Shown: positions 36,024 to 45,296 of the stretch, piece by piece | Layout: each line of letters starts with the position of its first letter | Numbering within the stretch: position 1 is the stretch's first letter | Assembly (NCBI RefSeq): GCF_000982415.1 | Contig: NZ_LANI01000002.1 | Location: forward strand, 1-64,000 | DNA from: Kiloniella litopenaei | GTDB taxonomy: Bacteria > Pseudomonadota > Alphaproteobacteria > Kiloniellales > Kiloniellaceae | Direction of reading: 5' to 3' | DNA: 64,000 nt | The notes under the pieces: model-generated | What the model saw: only the letters and a program-made list of their open reading frames with translations | Told to the model about the DNA's origin: nothing | Database searches by the model: none | Position numbers and translations under genes: made by a program

Positions 36024-36608
36024 TCACACGGGAATACTGCGGGTTTTATCCAGACACCGTCGCTCAAAATGATCAGCCTGATAGGGCATGACAAGCTCTG
36101 GCTTGTCTTCTGCGTAGATAACGTCCAGATGATCATGGGGAAAAGCTTCCCAATAGCTTTTCTGACCAATCTGCTTGGCAAAACTGGTCTCGATTGTTTC
36201 CCCCTGATGTTCAAATCGCAACAGCACATAGAACCCGCGGCCCATCCGGGATTTGGTCCCCATGACCTTGGCCTTTGCCACCCGCCCATGGCTATAAACA
36301 TGAACCATATTTCCAACCATTTCGATCAGGGTCCACCAGATATACAGCGCAATCAGGGTTCCAAAGATCACCGGAATGGTCAGATCAGGGTTAAATGAAA
36401 AACCATTCGCAGGGCTAAAGACAACCGCCCCCATCACCCATAAAATCACCCCGGCAACAACAAGGGCCAAAAAGCTGTAAAAAAGATAACGCAAAAAATA
36501 ATAAGAAACAGCATCAGGCCTGATATGACCCGCAGCTTTCAGCTCTCGATAAAAGGGTAAAAAATCCCGCGCCCCGATTTTCAGGAATAGTTCAAATAAA
36601 GCTGTCAT
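36024..36608 (-). CDS. DUF3592-like membrane protein
   Basis: 194 residues from ATG 36608; the frame is open further upstream only to a TTG at 36644. Two TM segments at about 43-66 and 76-97 are followed by a soluble part with AKVMGTKSRMGRGFYVLLRFEHQGETIETSFAK and a later HDHLDVIYAEDKPE. This strand pattern resembles DUF3592 proteins. Function is unknown. The ribosome-binding site is poor. Confidence 0.6.
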   Translation of the reverse strand: MTALFELFLKIGARDFLPFYRELKAAGHIRPDAVSYYFLRYLFYSFLALVVAGVILWVMGAVVFSPANGFSFNPDLTIPVIFGTLIALYIWWTLIEMVGNMVHVYSHGRVAKAKVMGTKSRMGRGFYVLLRFEHQGETIETSFAKQIGQKSYWEAFPHDHLDVIYAEDKPELVMPYQADHFERRCLDKTRSIPV

Positions 36609-37194
36609 GAAAAATCTTGGAAGAACCTTGGATGATGAAAACAAACACAGGCGACAGTCTGCCTTTCCCTGCTGCCGATGGCAAAGGTATTATCGCCGTT
36701 TGATACGTTTTGTCTAGCGTACATCAACGAAGCTGATGGTATGAACGCTGCCCCTATCCAACGCCGAACTATATACAATGCAGCAGGTAATTAACTAATT
36801 AGTAGCAAAGGCAAAATAATATCAAGATCAGTTAAGGCACAAACACTGATATCCCTGTAAAGGCAGGTACTTATGACAATGAAACCGGGCGCGTATTACA
36901 TTCAGTCCGAACTTGATCAAAAGAAGGATCCCAAAGATCAGACCTTTAAGAGAATTGATAGCTTTTCAGATAGCTTTTCTGGCCGACGGACAGGACCTCT
37001 AAGCAGAAAACAGCTTGTGAAAACAAGCAAGAGCACTGATTTCCTCGCACACAAAAGATTATAAATCTTTCCTTCGTGCCTGCTCCACCCCCCCCGATTA
37101 CAGATGCACTTTATATGCATCCTTTTTTCTTCTCTACTTTAGAGAATATCAGGGTCAACCTTACAAAGATTCAAAAATCATTCCAGTACTGACG
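36609..37194. other. Intergenic region with a possible 63-codon ORF
   Basis: About 585 bp. A plus-strand frame at 36873-37064 begins with ATG behind AGGCAGGTACTT and encodes a Lys/Ser-rich, probably disordered peptide of 63 residues. Nothing else supports it, so it is not called separately. Confidence 0.4.
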
Positions 37195-37641
37195 TTATAT
37201 CCAGCGGCGGACTTTTTGACAGTATGCCTCGTACGCCGGGCCAAATTTCTTGCGCATGATCTTTTCTTCAAAGGTAATATACCAGCGATCGGTAATCACC
37301 AGAAACAGAACCGCAAGGGCAAAAGAACTATAGGCCCCGCCCAGTAACAGGGCAAACCCAAGCAAAGCAGTTACAAACCCCAGATACATTGGATTTCTGG
37401 ACCATCTAAACACCCCCTCTGTCACCAGCACATCCGGCTGGCCAAAGGTCATGATGTTGGTACGCTTTCTTTTGAATAAGCGACTGCCGGAAAAGGCCAG
37501 AGCCAAACCACCCGCGATAAACGGAATTGCCAAAAGGTTATAGCCATCCGGAATGGTGTGTGGGCTTCCCTGTTGCCAACACAACACTGCCATAAGGATG
37601 ATAAAAATGAGAAACAGAACCGGGGGCAACAATTTTTTCAT
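37195..37641 (-). CDS. Isoprenylcysteine carboxyl methyltransferase-like protein
   Basis: 148 residues from ATG 37641. Four TM segments are predicted. The C-terminal motif FRWSRNPMYLGF, with the conserved RxPxY/RNPMY element, and the later EEKIMRKKFGPAYEAYCQKVRRW are typical of the ICMT/PEMT family, which methylates lipids or prenyl cysteines using S-adenosylmethionine in the inner membrane. Substrate is not known for most bacterial members. It lies 174 bp after the Crp/Fnr-type regulator on the same strand. Confidence 0.85.
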   Translation of the reverse strand: MKKLLPPVLFLIFIILMAVLCWQQGSPHTIPDGYNLLAIPFIAGGLALAFSGSRLFKRKRTNIMTFGQPDVLVTEGVFRWSRNPMYLGFVTALLGFALLLGGAYSSFALAVLFLVITDRWYITFEEKIMRKKFGPAYEAYCQKVRRWI

Positions 37642-37815
37642 AACATCACTCTGGTAAAAGAAGCCATCACACAAAGATATTCCAGGGCAACAAGAACAGC
37701 TTCGTGAACAAACAAGTTGGCGACCTTTTACCCAAGACCAACACTTGCTGCCTTAACATATGTTAAGTCCCAAAGCCCCCCCCCAGGAAAAGCAGCATAA
37801 AGGTAGATGGGCCCT

Positions 37816-38391
37816 TTAAGTCATGGCCATTTCGCGACGAATACGGGATAGAGTGACATCTGTAATGCCCAGATACATGGCCACATGTCGCAACGGGATC
37901 AAATCGCTGTCTGCCCCAAATTCAGCAAGGAAACCTTCGTATCTCTGCCGTGCCGACAACATTAGGAAATCAGCTTCCCGGCGTTCTTTTTTGAGTACAA
38001 GGTTTTCATAAAGGCGGCGAACAAACGTTGCCCAGTTTTTGTTTTCTTCAGAAAGTCGGATCAAATCACCATAGTTAATGACCATGACGTCACAGGGGGT
38101 AATTGCCTGTGTGTAGAATGGGCTCTGTTCACCATTTACCACGCTTGAAATACTGGCAAAGGCCCCACCCGCCTTGACCAGCGACTTGTTTCGCTCGCGA
38201 CCTTCACTATCAATATAAAAGTAACGACCAATACCTTTAGTTAAAAAATACACACCTTCGGGCCTATCCCCCGCCGAAAAGATGATCTCGTCAGCTTGGT
38301 AAGATCGATCTAGAAACAAGGCCTTAGCTTTCGCCCATTCGCCTGAAGATATAGGAGAGAGTTTTTGAATCGTTTGCAAAAATAAAGACAT
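37816..38391 (-). CDS. Crp/Fnr family transcriptional regulator
   Basis: 191 residues. The cyclic-nucleotide-binding-like beta roll covers about 15-115 (ADEIIFSAGDRPEGVYFLTKGIGRYFYI; GGAFASISSVVNGEQSPF). The C-terminal recognition region is YLGITDVTLSRIRREM, a compact HTH as in the AraC-lacking, Crp-like regulators of this size. The Fnr Cys cluster is missing, so oxygen sensing by Fe-S is not expected. The likely target is not evident; the ICMT-like gene downstream is on the same strand. Confidence 0.85.
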   Translation of the reverse strand: MSLFLQTIQKLSPISSGEWAKAKALFLDRSYQADEIIFSAGDRPEGVYFLTKGIGRYFYIDSEGRERNKSLVKAGGAFASISSVVNGEQSPFYTQAITPCDVMVINYGDLIRLSEENKNWATFVRRLYENLVLKKERREADFLMLSARQRYEGFLAEFGADSDLIPLRHVAMYLGITDVTLSRIRREMAMT

Positions 38392-38492
38392 GCAAAAGAT
38401 GTAAAAACTAATTTAACCGCAAACAAGTCCTAAATAAACTCGCAAAAAAACAACACTCAATGATTGGCGAAAAAAACAGCAGATAACCCTGT

Positions 38493-39305
38493 TTAAGATG
38501 TTTCATCATCCGTCAGGCGTTTCATCATGCGGTCATAGGCACCGCTTTCCCGGTATTCTTTCAGTCCCTTGTTGAACCGGGCCACAAGTTCTGCACTGCC
38601 TTTCAGGGCTTTGGGAAACAGAACATAGCTCAGATTATTCAATATTGCCTTGGGGTGGTGGGTAATCTGTGCGCGTTCCTCGGGCGAGAAATCCCGGGAC
38701 AGGGCATAATAACCAACGGACATTTCCTGGGGGTAAATCTGAACACGATCAACCAACAATTTCTGGAAATTCACCTTGTCATTTGCCCCCCGATCCATAA
38801 TCAGGGTGCCATCAGCCAAAGCCGCATCCAGTTCAGGGCCATAGCTGTATTTAATCCCGCCGCCAAGTCGATAGGGTTTCAGATCGTCCATTTTCGCCCA
38901 GTCGAATGGCTTGTCCTTGCGATGAAAGAATACGAACTGTTCTTTGAGAACCGGATCACTATAGATAAACTCTTCTTCCCGTTCGCTTTTGTGCATCCAG
39001 ACACCCATGGCCTGAAATTGTCCTATAGCTGCTTCGTGATAGCCCCTGCCCCACGGTAAGAAAGTCAGTTCGGCTTCAATACCTTGCGAGGCAAAAATCT
39101 CGACAATCATTTCAGCAATAACGCCTTTGCCCTCTATTTCCTGAGATAAAAAAGGCGGCCATTCACCGACTGTCACGGTAATTTTTTCATCTGCCGCCAG
39201 TGCCGTGACAGGCAGAGATAGCGACGTAACAGTTGCAATGGTCATGGCGCAAAGTACAGACAAATACCTGAGGCCGCGACACAAGCCTTTTAAAGTGCTT
39301 TCCAT
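38493..39305 (-). CDS. Extracellular solute-binding protein (SBP_bac_3-like)
   Basis: 270 residues. Signal peptide at about 1-37, ending VTALA-AD. It follows the polar-amino-acid-binding fold: VTVGEWPPFLSQEIEGKG, then GVIAEMIVEIFASQGIEAELTFLPWGRGYHEA and a YPQEMSVGYYALSR segment. It differs clearly from the proteins at 30068 and 58787. It has no transport partner nearby, so it may be a solitary binding or sensing protein. Confidence 0.85.
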   Translation of the reverse strand: MESTLKGLCRGLRYLSVLCAMTIATVTSLSLPVTALAADEKITVTVGEWPPFLSQEIEGKGVIAEMIVEIFASQGIEAELTFLPWGRGYHEAAIGQFQAMGVWMHKSEREEEFIYSDPVLKEQFVFFHRKDKPFDWAKMDDLKPYRLGGGIKYSYGPELDAALADGTLIMDRGANDKVNFQKLLVDRVQIYPQEMSVGYYALSRDFSPEERAQITHHPKAILNNLSYVLFPKALKGSAELVARFNKGLKEYRESGAYDRMMKRLTDDETS

Positions 39306-39637
39306 CTTACGATCAGCCCTTTTCTTTCTGTGCCACTATACTATAGCAGAAAAAAGGATATTTTTCTCGGTTTTTAGTTTTGGGGAACTTTTCAAGAGAA
39401 ACCCAAGGTGGGAAGAACCGTTTTTTTAATCATCATTAGAATGACCAAGCCCAGAATTCTTCCCAACACTTAATCTCCATTTTCAAGGACCGCCCCCATT
39501 TAACATTAAGTAACTCTGTTTCATGAGGGTCATCTTTTCGGCCCTCGATTTTCAGCCCTCGATTTTCAACAGGGGCAAAACCACTTACGCCGACGAAATC
39601 GCCTGATTAGATCGCGCCGAAACAGGTCATAAAAGAC
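39306..39637. other. Intergenic region with 14-bp tandem repeat
   Basis: 331 bp with no gene. GCCCTCGATTTTCA is repeated exactly at 39541-39554 and 39555-39568. No promoter is evident. Confidence 0.6.
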
Positions 39638-40714
39638 CTAGGCCTGAACAAAGCCGTCCCATCTGGACATATAGGTGATGAATTTCTCGCTTAGGCCTTC
39701 TTGTTCAAGGTGCCCTTTGCTCACCGGTAATTTCGCCGGGGTAAAATCACCATTTTTTGCCAACTGTTCCGGGAAATCGTGGTGTAATATCGCGGCACGT
39801 CCAATCAGAACAAAGTCAGCACCGGCATCAAGACAGTATTCCACATCCGGCTGTGTCATGATTTTACCCGCAACACCCAGTTTCACCGTTCCGCGATCAA
39901 GCTCGGTAAAGTACGAAATCAATGGACGTCCCTTATAGGCGTCATCTTCGGGTTCCTTGCGGACATCCCACAAAGACATATCCAGAAAATCAATTTCGCC
40001 CGCAGCAAAGATATCTTTTGCCACCTGAATTACCTCACCCAGATCCATATCAAAACGTTCCGGTGACAGGCGCAAGCTGACATTAAAATCAGCCCCACAA
40101 CGCTGTCGAATGCCCTTGATGATTTCCTGAATGGGACGCATCCGGTTTTCAAGGCTGCCGCCAAACCTGTCATCTCGTTGATTGATTGTCGGGCTTAAAA
40201 ATTGAGCCAGAATATAGCCATGCGCCCCGTGGATCTCGACACCGTCAAAGCCCGCCTTTTCAGACCGTTCTGCCGCAGCAATAAAGTCTTCAATTAGCTG
40301 TTCAACCTCGTCCGTGCTCAGGGCACGCGCGCCATGCTCGTCATTATCTGACGCACAGACCGGACTAGTCCTGATCAGATCAGCGGGTGATCGCATTCCG
40401 GCGTGGTGAAGCTGTACGATGGCCAGACTGCCCTCGTCCTTGATGGCCTTTGCCAGACGACTCAAACCTGGCAAGTGATCATCAGAAAACACCCCCAACT
40501 GTCCGGGAAAACCCTGTCCATTCGCCTGAACATGGGCAGCACAGGTCATGGTCAGGCCAAAGCCGCCCTTGGCACGCATGGTTAACCAGTGAAACTCTTC
40601 ATCAGAAAGTGTTCCATCCGCATGGCTTTGCGTGTTGGTCATGGGGGCCAGCATAAATCGGTTTTTCATGGCCGGACCACGGGTAAAGGAGAGAGGCTCA
40701 AATAACTTTTGCAT
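39638..40714 (-). CDS. Old yellow enzyme family NADH:flavin oxidoreductase
   Basis: 358 residues from ATG 40714. An FMN-dependent TIM barrel with family signatures in order: NRFMLAPMTNTQSHADG, IVQLHHAGMRSP, GVEIHGAHGYILAQFLSP, DRFGGSLENRMR and FVLIGRAAILHHDFPE. These enzymes reduce activated alkenes or related electrophiles with NAD(P)H in the cytoplasm. It follows a DJ-1/PfpI gene by 129 bp on the same strand, and a LysR gene is divergent to that pair, which suggests one regulon for electrophile or oxidative stress. Substrate is unknown. Confidence 0.92.
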   Translation of the reverse strand: MQKLFEPLSFTRGPAMKNRFMLAPMTNTQSHADGTLSDEEFHWLTMRAKGGFGLTMTCAAHVQANGQGFPGQLGVFSDDHLPGLSRLAKAIKDEGSLAIVQLHHAGMRSPADLIRTSPVCASDNDEHGARALSTDEVEQLIEDFIAAAERSEKAGFDGVEIHGAHGYILAQFLSPTINQRDDRFGGSLENRMRPIQEIIKGIRQRCGADFNVSLRLSPERFDMDLGEVIQVAKDIFAAGEIDFLDMSLWDVRKEPEDDAYKGRPLISYFTELDRGTVKLGVAGKIMTQPDVEYCLDAGADFVLIGRAAILHHDFPEQLAKNGDFTPAKLPVSKGHLEQEGLSEKFITYMSRWDGFVQA

Positions 40715-40843
40715 GATCAAATTCTTGTCGGATGTTTATGAGATAGAGATCACATATAGGGTTGTTACAAAATTCTTGAAGGGGCGGGTAAACATCTGTT
40801 TCACTGCGCCCTGCCCCTTCAGACCTTCGAATAGCTTAATGGC

Positions 40844-41524
40844 CTAGGCCTTTAACGCGTCGAGCAACAAGCGAGCTGTGGAATCAGACGACCCCGGATT
40901 TTGACCCGTTACGATATGCCCGTCACGAATAGAATAATCAGCCCAATCGTTCGCAGACTTGAAAATTGCCCCCGCTTTTACCAGTTCTTGTTCTACAGAA
41001 AAGGGAACGATTTCTGTCGCACCTGCGGCGGCTTCTTCACTATCTGTAAAGCCAGTTATTTCCCGCCCCTCGACAATTGGGGCATCATTTGCATCAGTTG
41101 CTTTTATCAAGGCGGTAACGCCATGGCACACTGTGCCGATCGGCCTTTGATCCGCATTGAAAGAACGCAACAGGGCCAGCGAATGCACATCATCGGTCAA
41201 ATCGTATAGTGGCCCATGACCGCCGGGATAAAAGACCGCATCAAATCCATCAGCCTTGATGGAACTCAATGGTTTTGTATTTGCCAACAGATCCTGTGCC
41301 TCGCTGTCATCAGTAAAACGGCGCGTATCATCACTTTGGAAATCATCCCCCAGACTTGCCGGATCAACAGGGGGTTGCCCACCCAAGGGCGAAGCTAAAG
41401 TAATGTCAGCTCCGGCTTCCTTGAAACGATAATAAGGGGCCGCCAGCTCTTCCAGCCAAAGCCCTGTCTTTCTGCCGCTAGAACCAAAATCTTCGTGAGA
41501 GGTAACAATCATCAATATATTCAT
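40844..41524 (-). CDS. DJ-1/PfpI family protein (Hsp31-like)
   Basis: 226 residues from ATG 41524, with AAGGA 7-8 nt upstream. It shows the SHEDFG start, FYPGGHGPLYDL and a nucleophile elbow GTVCHGVTAL with Cys133 and His134, which matches the type 1 glutamine-amidotransferase-like fold. Members of this subgroup act as glyoxalase III, deglycase or chaperone-like stress proteins. It is the gene next to the divergent LysR regulator and lies upstream of the old-yellow-enzyme gene. Confidence 0.9.
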   Translation of the reverse strand: MNILMIVTSHEDFGSSGRKTGLWLEELAAPYYRFKEAGADITLASPLGGQPPVDPASLGDDFQSDDTRRFTDDSEAQDLLANTKPLSSIKADGFDAVFYPGGHGPLYDLTDDVHSLALLRSFNADQRPIGTVCHGVTALIKATDANDAPIVEGREITGFTDSEEAAAGATEIVPFSVEQELVKAGAIFKSANDWADYSIRDGHIVTGQNPGSSDSTARLLLDALKA

Positions 41525-41620
41525 AACCAAGTCCTTATTTTATCTTGCATAAACAAAATTATCGCTGTGTCTGAATACAAAGTAATTCGCTCTACCCAAA
41601 AAGATAATACATCTGAAAAT

Positions 41621-41655
41621 AAACATATTGTTTAAAAATATTAGACAATATGTTT
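41621..41655. promoter_or_regulatory. Perfect 11-bp inverted repeat between pfpI and lysR genes
   Basis: AAACATATTGT at 41621-41631 and ACAATATGTTT at 41645-41655, with a 13-bp spacer. It is in the divergent promoter region, 42 bp upstream of the LysR start and about 97 bp upstream of the PfpI start. LysR proteins bind interrupted dyads, so this is a likely target. Confidence 0.6.
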
Positions 41656-41696
41656 CTATCGACTTAGGAAGGGTACAGAGACAGGAAAGTCGAATA

Positions 41697-42611
41697 ATGG
41701 ACGATCTACGCGGTATGATAACCTTTGCACGTGTGGTTGAAAGCGGCAGCTTTGCAGCCGCCGCACGCAAACTTGATCTGGGGCGGGCAGCGGTCAGCCA
41801 TCAAATCAAACTGCTCGAAGAACGCCTTGGGGCAAGATTGTTGCACCGAAGCACCCGCAGTCTGAGTCTGACCAGTGCCGGAGAAGATTATTATCAAACG
41901 TGTAAGTTAATCAGCGAAGAAGCCGAAGCCGCAACCCGCCGTATCCAGAACCTCAGTGATCAACCTGTTGGCCGTATTTCCCTGACCTGCTCCACCAACT
42001 TTGGGCTGAAACGCATTGTTCCCCTGCTCAGCCAGTTTCGCCAAAACTATCCGGGGATTGAGCTGGATGTAGAACTGACAGATGAAATCACCAATCTGAT
42101 ACAGGGGGGATACGATATCGCCATCCGTTCCGGCCCGCTGGATGATTCCGACATGATGTCAAAAAAAATCTGTAGTACCGTGCGCCGTATCTGTGCCGCC
42201 CCTAAGTATTTGCAGAACAGATCAAAGCCAGAGACACCCGAAGATCTGGCCGCGCATGACTGGGTAACCTATAGCAGGCATTCCGGTCTTATCACGCTAA
42301 GAAAAGATGATCGGCGTTATACAGTCAGAATCAAAGGTCCGGTTCACACCAACAATGCGGGGGCGCGGTTAGAATTTATCTTACAGAGTCACGGCTTGGG
42401 ACTTTTGCCGGAACACGACATCAACGATCAACCCGCAGGGACCTTGGAAATTCTCTTGCCGGATTACAATATTCCAACCCTTGATCTCTTTGCCGTCTAT
42501 CCACGCGGTGCTGCATCCAGCCTCAAGGTTCGTATGTTGATTGACTTTCTGGCTGAAAAACTTTCAGCGCAACAGAAAGCCCCACATAGTTTTAGTAGAT
42601 ATCAAACCTGA
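41697..42611 (+). CDS. LysR family transcriptional regulator
   Basis: 304 residues from ATG 41697, chosen because AGGAAAG lies 8 nt upstream and the N-terminus aligns with the family (DLRGMITFARVVESGSFAAAARKLDLGRAAVSHQIKLLEERLGARLLHRSTR). The HTH spans about 5-65. The substrate-binding domain covers 90-300. It is divergent from pfpI and the old-yellow-enzyme gene, which it probably controls from the dyad at 41621-41655. Confidence 0.92.
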   Translation: MDDLRGMITFARVVESGSFAAAARKLDLGRAAVSHQIKLLEERLGARLLHRSTRSLSLTSAGEDYYQTCKLISEEAEAATRRIQNLSDQPVGRISLTCSTNFGLKRIVPLLSQFRQNYPGIELDVELTDEITNLIQGGYDIAIRSGPLDDSDMMSKKICSTVRRICAAPKYLQNRSKPETPEDLAAHDWVTYSRHSGLITLRKDDRRYTVRIKGPVHTNNAGARLEFILQSHGLGLLPEHDINDQPAGTLEILLPDYNIPTLDLFAVYPRGAASSLKVRMLIDFLAEKLSAQQKAPHSFSRYQT

Positions 42612-42807
42612 AGTTATAAAAACAAGACGGAACTGTTCCCTCGCAGCCGATAATGATCCAGCTGACAACAGCTCCGCCTTCCCCCCCTCAATAATCCGTC
42701 CAAAAACCTTATCAAAAGAGGATCAAACTTTTGTGCCCCGGTTTTCAGGTGAACCTTCAAACAAAAAGCAGTCAGGCCAACTAAAATAATCGGCCAAAGA
42801 AAATTAA

Positions 42808-43215
42808 TCAGGACTTGCAAGTATCCGCATCAATAGTGATTTCGGTCAAGGCAGCACCCGCTGTATCAGTATAGTTATAAACATAGGAAGCGCCTGCACT
42901 GTAGAGCTTGCTAAAAGGCTCCTTGCCACACATGGTCGCCATCAGGTTCTTTTTGACTTCTGCCGTAAAGACGTCCAGATCAGTTTCATCTTTTTTAACG
43001 TCAACTTTATAGTTGTATACCAACACAGATCCCTCGGTGGATACAGCCTCCAGGGTCGTTAGCTCATCAACTTGCATCGGCAGGTTTTTATTGAGCTGCG
43101 CAGCAGCTTCTTGCAGTGCCTTTTCAATTTTCCCGGAACTGAACATTGCATTCATTGCAAAATATCCGATAACACCACCGACACACAGAACGGCAAAAAT
43201 CATGAGTTTTTTCAT
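42808..43215 (-). CDS. Small anchored or secreted protein
   Basis: 135 residues from ATG 43215; the open frame extends upstream without a matching start. The N-terminal hydrophobic segment (KLMIFAVLCVGGVIGYFAM) acts as anchor or signal. The mature part has helices and the motifs VYNYKVDVKKDE, MCGKEPFSKLYSAGASYVYNYTD and a final DADTCKS, with two Cys that could pair in the periplasm. The pattern resembles small uncharacterised proteobacterial proteins. Function is unknown. Confidence 0.65.
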   Translation of the reverse strand: MKKLMIFAVLCVGGVIGYFAMNAMFSSGKIEKALQEAAAQLNKNLPMQVDELTTLEAVSTEGSVLVYNYKVDVKKDETDLDVFTAEVKKNLMATMCGKEPFSKLYSAGASYVYNYTDTAGAALTEITIDADTCKS

Positions 43216-43934
43216 AACATTCTCTTTAATCATCTTTAATGATAACCAACTGGGTAACACCACAGGTGCGATAAAGCGTCGTTGATACTTCAGATATGCA
43301 GCAAACGGAGCCAACAGCGATGTCGTAACCAAGGTTATTTCCGGGCGAATAATGAAATCTATTAACGGCGGTGCCATCCCCCATTTAGGGTATCCGGAAA
43401 AAGATATCTGACTTTGGTAATGTTAGGGACAATACCGGGGATAATACCGGGGACGATATTAGGAAAAACGAAAGTATCGTCTTGAAGCGCCCAAAAACGG
43501 TTCCCATATATCGGGCCTATGTTTTCAGGGAAAATTCTGGAACATTTTTCGTGTCACACACGTTACAATCATATCGGCAATAGGCCAGCAACAAGCCAGC
43601 AATAAGAAAGACGATCTCACACGATTAGCTACTCCCCACAAAAAACGATGTTTTTATTGAACACTTCAATTCTTCAAAACGTAAAAAATTCAAAGAAATC
43701 TTGATTTCACAAGATAGACAGCGCATTCTTTTTTAAAAATGTCAAAAATAAAGAACAGCGAGTCTTGCACAGAATTTAGAGATTCTTGCATAGAATATTT
43801 TGCAAAGGTCGTGTTTTCTTTGCAAAGAGCAATGGGACCACCTAGAAATAATTAAACACAAAAAAATACGTCACACCAGGTACATCAAACCTGGAACGAC
43901 ACACCAGAGATGATACAGATGGATCTAGAAACAC
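43216..43934. other. Long intergenic region upstream of molybdenum hydroxylase operon
   Basis: About 720 bp with no gene. It contains a 12-bp repeat ([A/G]GGGAYRATAYY) three times at 43425-43460, and a cluster of TTGCA motifs at 43765-43826 close to the start of the next operon. Confidence 0.6.
43763..43826. promoter_or_regulatory. TTGCA motif cluster upstream of molybdenum hydroxylase operon
   Basis: TCTTGCA-AGAAT occurs at 43763 and again 21 bp later. Two perfect palindromes TTTGCAAA lie at 43799-43806 and 43819-43826, 20 bp apart. Together four TTGCA cores sit on nearly the same helical face, about 110-170 bp before the first gene. Confidence 0.45.
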
Positions 43935-44816
43935 ATGCGCTATGAATCCCCTCAAACCGTTGAAGCGGCATCCGCCTTACTTGCAGGCGAAGAAGGTCTG
44001 GCCCGCGTCTTGGCGGGCGGTACTGATCTTTTGGTACAAATGCGTTCAGGCATGGTAGAGCCTGATTTGATTGTCGATGTAAAGAACATCCCCGCTATGA
44101 CATCTATCACCGAAGAAAATGGTGGCTACCGTATCGGTGCGGCCGTCCCATCGGCAGAGATGAATGAACACAAAGGCCTCTGCGCCCTTTGGCCCGGTGT
44201 TATGGAAGGTGCTGACCTGATCGGATCAACACAGGTTCAGGGCCGTGCCACCATGGTTGGTAACCTTTGTAACTGTGGCCCCGCTGCGGATAGTGTGCCG
44301 GGCATGGTTGCGGCCAATGCGATCGCAACGATCGTTGGCCCCAATGGCCGCCGTGAGGTTCCGGTAATTGATATTCCTGTCGCCCCCGGTAAATCCACCC
44401 TTGCCAAAGGCGAGCTGGTCGAAAGCGTCTTCCTGCCTGCCCGTCCCAAGCGTGCGGGTGATGCCTATCTGCGCTTTATTCCGCGCACAGAAATGGACAT
44501 TGCCGTGGTCGGTGTTGGCGTCAGTCTGGAACTGGATGATGATGGTGTTTGCACCCATGCCCGCGTGGGTCTGGGTGCTGTTGCGATCAAGGTTCTGTTG
44601 GTCGAAGAAGCCGCTCAGGCGCTGATCGGCACCAAGGTTGATGAGGCTGCGCTAGAGAAGATGGCAGCCGCCACCTCTGCGGCCTGTAAGCCGATCAACG
44701 ACAAGCGCGGCACCATCGAGTTCCGCACCAAGGTTGCCGGTGTACTGGCAACCCGCGCCGCAAAGATTGCTCTTGAAAGAGCCAACGCAAGGGCCTCTAA
44801 CGGGGGAGAGAAATAA
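43935..44816 (+). CDS. Molybdenum hydroxylase FAD-binding (CoxM-like) subunit
   Basis: 293 residues. The N-terminal FAD-binding motif is LARVLAGGTDLLVQMRSG, followed by TMVGNLCNCGPAADSVPG, then LGAVAIKVLLVEEA and a C-terminal helical part. This is the medium subunit of xanthine dehydrogenase/CO dehydrogenase-type enzymes, carrying electrons from the Fe-S subunit to FAD. It is first in an M-S-L order with 2 nt and 1 nt spacing to the next genes. The usual TIGGN-NA element is here TMVGNLCNCG with two extra Cys. Confidence 0.92.
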   Translation: MRYESPQTVEAASALLAGEEGLARVLAGGTDLLVQMRSGMVEPDLIVDVKNIPAMTSITEENGGYRIGAAVPSAEMNEHKGLCALWPGVMEGADLIGSTQVQGRATMVGNLCNCGPAADSVPGMVAANAIATIVGPNGRREVPVIDIPVAPGKSTLAKGELVESVFLPARPKRAGDAYLRFIPRTEMDIAVVGVGVSLELDDDGVCTHARVGLGAVAIKVLLVEEAAQALIGTKVDEAALEKMAAATSAACKPINDKRGTIEFRTKVAGVLATRAAKIALERANARASNGGEK

Positions 44817-44818
44817 CA

Positions 44819-45295
44819 ATGTCTGGAATTCATGTTTCCACCACTATCAATGGCGATGCTGTTGAATACGTCTGTGATGTCGAAGAAACCCTGCTTGATG
44901 TCCTTCGTGATAAGCTTGGCATGACGGGATCAAAAGAAGGCTGTGCCTCTGGCGATTGCGGTGCCTGTTCTGTGACGGTTGACGGTCGCCTGACCTGTTC
45001 CTGTCTGATGCTGGGCGCAGAGGCACAGGGCCGTGAAATCGGCACGATCGAGGGCGTTGCCAAGGGTACAGAACTGCACCCAGTACAGCAAAAAATTCTC
45101 GACAATGCCGCCTTGCAATGCGGGGTCTGCACGCCGGGTTTTGTTGTAGCCGCAAAGGCCCTTTTGGAAAAGAACCCCGACCCGACCGAGACCGAAGTTC
45201 GCTATTGGCTCGCCGGGAACCTGTGCCGCTGCACAGGCTATGACAAGATCATTCGCGCGGTCATGGACGCCGCCGCAGAAATGAGAGGGAATTGA
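44819..45295 (+). CDS. Molybdenum hydroxylase [2Fe-2S] (CoxS-like) subunit
   Basis: 158 residues. The plant-type [2Fe-2S] cluster ligands are Cys42, Cys47, Cys50 and Cys62 (GCASGDCGACSV). The second cluster ligands are Cys101, Cys104, Cys136 and Cys138 (QCGVCTPGF, NLCRCTG). It transfers electrons from the molybdenum site to FAD. A strong GGGGGAGAG lies 8 nt upstream of the ATG, inside the end of the preceding gene. Confidence 0.95.
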   Translation: MSGIHVSTTINGDAVEYVCDVEETLLDVLRDKLGMTGSKEGCASGDCGACSVTVDGRLTCSCLMLGAEAQGREIGTIEGVAKGTELHPVQQKILDNAALQCGVCTPGFVVAAKALLEKNPDPTETEVRYWLAGNLCRCTGYDKIIRAVMDAAAEMRGN

Positions 45296-45296
45296 T

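Noticed and set aside
36873-37064. 63-codon plus-strand frame in a gap
   Set aside because: It has a possible Shine-Dalgarno but a low-complexity Lys/Ser-rich product and no other support, so it is only mentioned under the gap.
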